Assembly: GCA_020430865.1 (NCBI GenBank)
Contig: JAGQIY010000573.1
Span: 1-7,939, forward strand
From: Myxococcales bacterium
Lineage (GTDB): Bacteria > Myxococcota > Polyangia > Polyangiales > Polyangiaceae
Direction of reading: 5' to 3'
DNA length: 7,939 nucleotides
This document shows, in pieces, positions 1 to 7,939 of this stretch (within the stretch, counting starts at the first letter, position 1; each line of letters opens with the position of its first letter). A program made the position numbers and the translations under genes. The notes under the pieces are model-generated. The model saw nothing but the letters and a program-made list of their open reading frames with translations, was not told the origin of the DNA and ran no database searches.

Positions 1-2
1 CC

Positions 3-1190
3 GAGCAGGCCTTGCTGATGATCGGTGCCGACGCCGTAGCGCCCCTGGTTCAGCTGGCGGCCGATGGCCCCAGGACCTCGCGCATCGCTGCCATCACGCT
101 GCTCGGTCGCCTGCTTGCCACGACCAGGAGCAACGACAACCGGCGCGGGACCGACGTGGTGCTCCAGGGGCTCGAGTCGGGTGAGCCGGCCATCGTCAAG
201 GCTTCGCTGCTGGCCCTCTCCGAGATCAACGACGAGCGCGCCCTCGAGCCCGCGTCGCGCTGGCTCCGTACTGACGTACCCCCTGGGCTCCGCGCGGCTG
301 CAGCCCAGAGCCTGAACACTTCCGCCGCGAGCTTTCCTGAAGCCGCGCGGAAATTGGCAAGGCAGCATGCTGCCGAGCCTGACGGCGGGCTGCTCGTCGC
401 GACGCTGATCGCGAGTCTCGGTGGCGAGGTGCTTGGTGGGCTCGAGGAGGACTTGAACTACCTCTCGGACTCGTTGAACAACTCGTCGATGGCCGTACGG
501 CGAGCGGCGGTGGACGCGCTGTGTCGGATCCCTAGCGAGCGCGGCGTGGAGATCGTGGTGTTCGCGCTCACCGACGAAGAGCGCGACGTGCAGCTCGCGG
601 CGGTGCGTGGGCTTGGCAGGATTCGCCGCCCGGACGGTAGCCCTGCTGGCGTCGAGCGTCTGCTACAGCTCATCGAGAAGTCCGGGGACGACATCCTGGT
701 GGCTGCTGCGCTGCATTCCCTTGGGGATACGGCTGACCCGCGCGCTCTCGAGGTGCTCAAGCCGCTCGCGCGCTCTGGGGCCGCGATGGCGGCGGTGTCT
801 GCCGTCGAGGCGCTTGGTCGACTCAGCCTCAGCGGACCTGGGCAGGAGGGCCGCGCGATCGAGGCGTTGATCGACTCGCTCAGCCATCCGGATCCCGAAG
901 TAGTCAAGGCTGCGGTTCGAGTGCTGGCCGAGCAGCGGGATCCTCGCGTGGTGACGCACCTCGGCGCCTGTCTGGACCACGAGGCCTGGGACGTACGTCG
1001 ACTCGCAGCAGATCTGCTCGGGCGGACCGGCGGAGCGAGCACCCTGGAGCTACTCAAGGCGCGGCTCGTCACGGAGTCCGAGCCGCTGGTTCGAGAAGCC
1101 GTGCAGCGCGCCTTGATGGCGCTGGAGTCCGCCTCCGGTCGACGCACCACCACGCCACCGCCAGGGGCCGCCACCCGGAAGGACTCGTGA
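3..1190 (+). CDS. HEAT-repeat protein, 5'-partial, first visible gene of a che operon
   Basis: This frame is open to the left edge (Glu-Gln-Ala precede the TTG at 12), and that TTG falls inside a helical repeat, so the real start is probably upstream. About 395 residues are visible. They form roughly eleven HEAT/PBS-lyase-like units of about 30 residues. The B-helices are recognisable (numbering from the codon at 12) near residues 24-35, 60-72, 92-102, 127-138, 161-173, 192-204, 227-240, 258-271, 296-308, 327-339 and 359-371, for example AVRRAAVDALCRI and DVRRLAADLLGRT. The last 20 residues are a Thr/Pro-rich, probably disordered tail. There is no signal peptide or membrane segment, so it is probably a cytoplasmic protein-binding scaffold. 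No enzymatic motif is visible. It overlaps cheR by 4 bases (GTGA), implying coupled expression. In Myxococcus xanthus a HEAT-repeat protein (Cpc7) works with the Che7 chemosensory system, so an accessory or output role is plausible here. Orthology is not shown. Confidence 0.85.
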   Translation, partial: EQALLMIGADAVAPLVQLAADGPRTSRIAAITLLGRLLATTRSNDNRRGTDVVLQGLESGEPAIVKASLLALSEINDERALEPASRWLRTDVPPGLRAAAAQSLNTSAASFPEAARKLARQHAAEPDGGLLVATLIASLGGEVLGGLEEDLNYLSDSLNNSSMAVRRAAVDALCRIPSERGVEIVVFALTDEERDVQLAAVRGLGRIRRPDGSPAGVERLLQLIEKSGDDILVAAALHSLGDTADPRALEVLKPLARSGAAMAAVSAVEALGRLSLSGPGQEGRAIEALIDSLSHPDPEVVKAAVRVLAEQRDPRVVTHLGACLDHEAWDVRRLAADLLGRTGGASTLELLKARLVTESEPLVREAVQRALMALESASGRRTTTPPPGAATRKDS

Positions 1191-4100
1191 AGCGAATTCG
1201 CGACGACTTCGGTAGCCCTTGGCGCATCCGTCCGGACGAGTTTCGGCTGCTGCGTGACGCGTTCAATGAGTACGCCGGGCTGCACTTCGACGATGACGCC
1301 GCCTATCTGTTCGAGCGACGCCTGAGCGAGCGCGTGGAAGCGCTCGATCTGAGTGGATTCGACGAGTACTACAAGTATCTCCGCTTCAACCTGCGTGGCC
1401 GCTCGGAGGTCGAAGAGGCCATCGAGCTGCTGACCACGAAGGAGACTTACCTGTTTCGGCAGGAGTACCAGCTCCGCGCCTTCCGCGACGAGCTGCTGCC
1501 CAGGTTGTGGGAGGCGAATCGCAACAAGCGCCGGCTATCGGTGTGGAGCGCCGGCTGTTCGACTGGGGAGGAGGTGTACTCGATCGCGATCCTGATCGAG
1601 CAGAGTGGGCTCTTCGATGGCTGGGACGTGCGGGTCATCGGCAGCGACCTGTCGCGCCGCAGCGTGGCGCGCGCACGCACCGGCATCTACCGCGGAGCAT
1701 CCTTCCGGGCGACACCCGACGACGTGCGAGACGCGTTCTTCACGGAAGTGCCCGGGGGCGATCGTGGCGGACGCTCCTACCAGGTCAACGACGAGATCCG
1801 GCGCAAATGCCATTTCGGTCAGCTGAACCTGCTTGACGCAAGTACGGCGCCGATCGTCGGACGCGTGGACGCCATCTTCTGTCGCAACGTGTTGATCTAC
1901 TTCGACGTGCAGTCGCGCCGCCGGGTGATTGATATGTTGTACGATCGGTTGTTCCCTGGGGGGTACCTGATGCTGGGTCACTCGGAGTCTCTGCTCAACG
2001 TGTCGACCGCCTTCGAGCTGGTGCACCTGACGGAGGACCTGGTGTACCGGCGTCCAGTCGGCGCGGGGGGGAGACGCGGCTGATGGTGGAGCCGATCAAA
2101 GTACTGATCGTCGACGACTCGGCGTTCAACCGTCGAAGCATCGCTCAGGCGCTGGCGGGCACGCCCGAGGTCAAGGTCGTGGGCACCGCAGCGGACGGCG
2201 AGGAGGCCTTGCGGCTGGTGGGGGCGCTGAAGCCCAACGTCATCACGCTCGATCTAGAGATGCCGAAGATGGATGGCTTCACCTTCTTGCGCATCCTGAT
2301 GAGCAAGATGCCCACGCCGGTGATCGTCGTCTCGAGCTATTCCCAGAAGGAAAACGTCTTCCGCGCGCTCGAGCTGGGGGCGCTCGACTTCATCCCCAAG
2401 CCGGATCGCCACGTTGACGTCGAGATGCTGGGCGTGCGTGATCTGTTGCTGCAGAAGGTGCTCATGGTGCGCGCGCTGCGCCCGGAGGCCTTCGCTGCGC
2501 GGCGCATGCTGGAGACGGTCTCGAGTCACCGCGTCGACGTCAAGCGCACCGAGGCGCCCAAGATCCCGCCGCGGCACCTGGTGGCCATCGCTTCGTCGAC
2601 TGGAGGGCCGACTGCCCTGATGGAGATATTCGGACGTCTGCCCCCGAAGCGCAGTATCTCGGTGCTCGTGGCGCAGCACATGCCGGAGAAGTTCACGCGA
2701 ACGTTTGCCGAGCGCCTCAACCGACGCTGTCATCTTCAGGTCACGGAGGCTCAGGACCTGGACGTAGTCAGCGAACAGACCGCGTTCGTGTGTCCAGGGC
2801 GCAAGGTGATGCAGGTCGAGAGCGAAGGCGTGATGAGCTCGGTGCGGCTGCGTGTGCGCTTTCCCGATAGCTCGGACCGCTACGTCCCGAGCGCCGATCG
2901 CCTGCTGGCGTCCGCGGCGAAGGTCGCGGGTTCGCGATGCGTCGGTGTCATCCTGACCGGCATGGGGGACGACGGCGTCGAGGGGGCGAAGGCGATACGT
3001 GCGGTTGGCGGTCGCGTGATCGCCGAGAGCGAGGAGACAGCGGTCGTCTACGGGATGCCAGGCTCGGCTGTGCGCGCGGGAGTGGTGAACGAGGTGATGC
3101 CACTGCCCGCGATCGCGGACTGGCTGGCCGAGCTGGGCAGCTGAGTCAGCGAATAAACTCCGGGCATCGCGCGTTGCCAGCAGACGTCCCCGAACCGAGC
3201 ACGGGGCAGAGCGTGGACGTTCCGCGGGCTGGTCGTTCTCACGGACCAGCCCAATGAAGTCGGGGCTCGCAACGTCAGACGATCCAGTCACGGAGGGATC
3301 ATGGAGGTATTCGAGTCGCGTCTCCTGGATGACGCACGACGAGCGGCGCTTAGCCGCGGCAGCTTGCTGCGTGGCAAGCCGGGAGCGCTGTCGGCGCTCA
3401 TGTTGGCGCTCGTGCTGAGCGCGCCGCTCGGGGGCTGCGCTGGGGGAGCGCCAGTCGCGCAGGCACCTGATGCGTCTCACCCCCAGCAACCGAGTCAGAG
3501 TCAGCCTCAGGCACCGCTCACCGTGCTCCCGCACCCCGCTCTGTCCCAGGTAGGGTCACCGGCGAACATCGCTGACATCGCCGAACGCGTCACGCCCAGC
3601 GTCGTGAACATCAGCGCCACGAAGATCGGGCGCAAGGTGGAGTTCGAGGGGACGCCCTTCGGGGATCCGTTCTTCCGACGCTTCTTTCCCGACGGAGACC
3701 CGCCGAAGCGCCGCAACGAGTACGGCCTCGGCTCAGGGGTGATCGTCACGGACCCCGGCGCACCAGGTGAGAAGCTGGTGCTCACGAATCACCACGTGAT
3801 CGCCGACGCCGATCGCATCCTGGTGCGTACGGCCTCCGGGGAGCGCCTGAACGCGACCGTGCTGGGTAGTGATCCCCAGAGCGACCTCGCGGTGCTGAAG
3901 CTCGCGGGGGACACCAGCGCGCTGCAAGCGCTGGCGTTCGGGAGCTCTGCGCGCCTGCGCCTTGGGGACATCGTTCTTGCCGTGGGGAATCCGTTTGGGG
4001 TCGGGCAGACGGTGACCATGGGCATCGTCTCTGCCAAGGGCCGCTCGAACATGGGCATCGTCGACTACGAAGACTTCATCCAGACGGACGCCGCCATCAA

Positions 4101-7100
4101 CCCCGGCAACTCCGGAGGCGCCTTGATCGACATGGAGGGCAACCTGGTCGGTATCAACACCGCGATCCTGGCGCGAGGCGGAGGCAACGTGGGCATCGGG
4201 TTCGCCATCCCGAGTTCGATGGCGTCCAAGATCCTGCACAGCCTGATCGAGTACGGTGAGGTGCGCCGCGGCTGGCTCGGAGTGGTGATTCAGGACCTGG
4301 ACGCCGAGCTGGCGCGTGCGCTCGGCGTCGCCGCGACCCACGGCGTCGTGGTTTCCGACATGGAAAAGACCGGGCCAGGCGCTCAGGCGGGTATTCAGCA
4401 GGGCGACGTGATCCAGTCGGTGGACGGCAGGCAGGTCGACACCACCGGTGCGCTGCGGAACGCCATTGCTGCAGCCGGCGCGGGCAAGTCGGTGAAGCTC
4501 GGCGTGTTGCGGGGCAAGCAGGCGCTGACTCTCGAGGTGAAGCTCGGTGAAGCCAAAGCCAAGGGCCCACGAGGCAAGTCGCGCCGTACGGCGCCTTCCA
4601 ACCTGGGAGGTGTCAAGGTCGACGATCTGACGCCGGAGCTCAGGAGTCGACTCCACCTTCCGGACACCCTGAAGGGCGGCGTGATCGTCAAGTCCGTCGA
4701 GAGCGGCAGCACCGCGGAGCTGTCCGGGATCCAGCGAGGAGACGTCGTCGCCAGCGTCGACAAGCAACCGATCAAGTCCGTGGGTGATTTCGAACGCGCC
4801 TTGAGCAAGCACGCGCCAGGCACCAAGGCGCTGCTCTTGGTCTATCGAGGTGGGAGGGCGATGTACATGCTGCTGGAGGCTGGCAAGAAGTAGGCTCCGA
4901 GTGAAGCGTCGGCGCCTGCTTCCAGGCCGCGTGTCGCGAACGATCTCGCCTTCGACCCGGCCTCAGGCCTTGGGCCCGGTCATGTCCTCCGGGCGCACCC
5001 ACTTGTCGAAATCTTCTTCCGTGAGGAAGCCGAGCTTGACCGCGGCGGCCTTGAGCGTCGTGCCCTCCTTGTGGGCGGTCTTGGCGATCTTTGCCGCCTT
5101 GTCGTAGCCGATGTGCGGGTTCAGCGCCGTGACCAGCATCAGCGAGTTGCCGACGTGCTCCTTGATGCGCTCACGGTTCGGTTCGATGCCGACCGCGCAG
5201 TTCTCGCGGAAGCTGTCGCAACCGTCGCCAATCAAGCGGCAGCTCATCAGGAAGTTGTGCGCGATCACTGGCTTGAACACGTTCAGCTCGAAGTTGCCGC
5301 TCTGGCCGCCGATGTTGATGGCCACGTCGTTCCCCATCACCTGGGCGCAGAGCATGGTCATGGCCTCGCACTGGGTGGGGTTCACCTTGCCAGGCATGAT
5401 GGAGCTGCCCGGCTCGTTCTCCGGGATCAGGATCTCACCGATGCCCGAGCGTGGCCCCGACGCGAGCCAGCGCACGTCGTTGGCGATCTTCGTCAGGCTT
5501 GCTGCGAGCGTCTTCAGCGCGCCGTGCGCGAACACCAGCGCGTCGTTCGCAGCCAGGGACTCGAACTTGTTGGGCGCGGTCACGATGGGGTGACCCGTGA
5601 GCTCGCTGAGCTTCGCAGCGACACGCGTCGCGTACTCCGGGTGCGCGTTCAGGCCGGTGCCGACGGCCGTACCGCCGAGCGCCAGCTCACACAGATGTGG
5701 GACGGCGCTCTCCAGGTGCTTGATGCCGTGGTCCAGCTGCGCCACCCAGCCGCTGATCTCCTGGCCCAAGGTCAGCGGGGTCGCGTCCTGCAGGTGCGTA
5801 CGGCCGATCTTGACCACGTCGTCGAACGCCCTTGATTTTTCCGCGAGGCAATCGCGGAGCCGCTTCAACGAAGGCAGCACGTGGTTTCGCACGGCCTCCG
5901 TGGCGGCGACCGCCATCGCCGATGGAAAGACGTCGTTCGACGACTGTCCGCGGTTCACGTGGTCGTTGGGATGAATCAGGCGCTCCATCCCGCGCTGGCC
6001 CCCGAGGAGCTCGCTGCCGCGGTTCGCCAGCACCTCGTTCATGTTCATGTTGGACTGAGTGCCGCTTCCCGTCTGCCACACCACCAGCGGGAACTCCCCG
6101 TCGTGCTTGCCAGCGATGACTTCTTCGGCGGCCTTCACGATGGCGCCCGCGAGCTTCTCGTCCACGGTGCCCAGATCCTGATTGACCAGCGCGGCGGCTT
6201 TCTTCACCTGCGCCAGCGCGCGCACGAGCTCCAGCGGCATACGCTCGCCGGAGATCTTGAAGTTGGTCAGGCTGCGCTGCGTCTGTGCGCCCCAGAGCTT
6301 GTCTGCGGGCACCTCGACGTCGCCCATCGTGTCTTTTTCGATGCGTACGGTCATGGCGCCGGGAGCATGCCCCAAGGCGTGCTGTCACGGGAACCCGATC
6401 CGCGCTTTCTGGAGCGGGGCGACGGCATCCGTACGCGGGTCAAGGCGCTGGCCGAGCATCCGTCGGCGGGTTTGGGGGTGAGACGCGCCAGGTGCCCCTC
6501 GCGACCCGCCACTGAACATGCTGCGGGCCTGCCAGATTTTCGGGCTTTGGATCAAGAACCTGGCGTTCCATGGCGCTCGTTTGACCCATTCGTCCGAGGC
6601 CGTTACGACTGCTCGCGATGCGCCCCGTTCACGCCCCCATTGCGCCCGACGCCCGCCCCGGGATCTCACTCAAGCGCCGCTTGCAGCGTGGAGGACTGAT
6701 CAGCGCAGTGAGCCTGCTGAGTGGTCTGCTCTCGAGCCCCGCCTGGGCCGGCGACGACAAGCCCGGGGATACTCCCGCCAAGACCGAGTCCGACGGCAAG
6801 AACGAGGCGAAGGAGCCTGGTCCTGGCGCCGGGGCCGGTCAGCGCCGCATCGAGGGCGACGCGAAGTCGGCCGCCTCGGCGAAGAGCGACGCGAAGCCCG
6901 CCAAGCCCGACGCGAAGCCCGACGCCAAGGAGAGTTCGAAGCCCGAGGCTGAAGACCGCGTGGCGAGGACCCATCAGCGGGGCCCTGCGCCGCGAAAGCC
7001 GAACCCGAAGCTCCCCGAGGACGCGGCGCGCGGCGAGGCGAACCCCGCGGTGCGTCGTGCCATCGCCGAGGGACCCGTCGACGACGAGGAGGCGGAGATC

Positions 7101-7939
7101 GACGACGACGAGATCCGGGCGCTGGTCGACGCGGATCGCGTCTTGTTTCCGCGGCCCCTCGTGGGTGCGACCCCCGGCTGGACCTGGGGACTGCCGCAGA
7201 AGACCGCACCACGCGCCGGTGGCAGCGGACTGCCACCCCAGGCAGGGCTGAGCGCACCAAAACAGGACGAGAAGTCGAAGCGCGCAGCCTGGCTTCGCCA
7301 GCTCACGATGCCGAACTTCGACGTGCGCCTGGACCCGCGTGTGGTGAAGTACCTCGAGTTCTACAAGAGCAATCGTAGGGGCCAGGCGATCGCCCGCGTG
7401 TGGGCCAAGAAGGCCGGGCGCTTCGCGCCAGCGATTCAGGCGGAGCTCGCCAAGGCGGGCATGCCCACCGACCTGGTGTGGCTCTCGCTGATCGAGAGCG
7501 GTCACAACCCGACCATCTACTCGAGCGCCGGCGCTGCGGGCCTCTGGCAGTTCATCCCTGATTCCGGGAGGATTTACGGCTTGACCGTCGACCGCTGGGT
7601 CGACGAGCGCCTCGACCCCCAGCGCGCCACGGAGGCAGCGCTCAAGTACCTCTCGGACCTGCACCGCCGCTTCGGCAACTGGGAGCTCGCGATGGCTGCC
7701 TACAACATGGGCCACGGCGGGCTCTCCAGGGCCATCCGCAAGTACAACACGAACGACTACTGGGAGCTGTCGCGCTACGAGGCGGGGATCCCCTGGGAGA
7801 CGACCCTCTACGTCCCGAAGATCGCTGCCATCGCCATCGTGATGAACAACAAGAGGGTGTTCGGCATCGAGGACGTCAAGCCCGACCCGCCAGAGAGCTT
7901 CGATACGGTCAGTGTCCCCGCCGGCGTCAGCCTCGACCA

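Overview
The window is GC-rich (roughly two-thirds G+C by eye) and dense with genes. Overlapping start and stop codons, a GTG start, a HEAT-repeat gene beside chemotaxis genes, and a Lys/Asp/Pro-rich secreted lytic transglycosylase all suggest a Gram-negative bacterium of the Myxococcota (deltaproteobacterial) type. That placement is inference from style and gene content; there is no rRNA or other marker in the window. I see no tRNA, insertion sequence, phage gene or CRISPR array.

Region 1 (1-3144, + strand) is the 3' part of a chemosensory operon. It holds a HEAT-repeat protein whose start lies outside the window, then cheR (receptor methyltransferase) and cheB (receptor methylesterase with receiver domain). 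The genes overlap by 4 bases and 1 base, so translation is probably coupled. CheR and CheB would set the methylation state of a receptor encoded elsewhere. The HEAT protein is a likely accessory or output partner. The CheA, CheW and receptor genes are not visible and may lie upstream.

Region 2 (3145-3300) is a 156-base gap with a perfect 9-bp inverted repeat, a weak ECF-type promoter candidate and a clear ribosome binding site. It separates the che genes from htrA.

Region 3 (3301-4893, + strand) is a complete DegP/HtrA-type serine protease with two PDZ domains. Its N-terminus looks like a lipoprotein signal, unlike the classical soluble periplasmic DegP.

Region 4 (4894-6354) is a short convergent gap followed by fumC, a complete class II fumarase on the minus strand (TCA cycle).

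Region 5 (6355-7939) is a 263-base divergent intergenic region and then the start of a secreted MltD-like lytic transglycosylase (+ strand) that runs off the right edge. A promoter-like sequence sits so close to its ATG that the mRNA could be leaderless.

HtrA and the transglycosylase both act in the cell envelope, but they are separated by fumC on the other strand and are not one operon. I found no clearly new system. The points most worth checking are the HEAT-CheR-CheB linkage, a G7 slippery heptamer at the cheR/cheB junction that could yield a CheR-CheB fusion, and the possible leaderless start.
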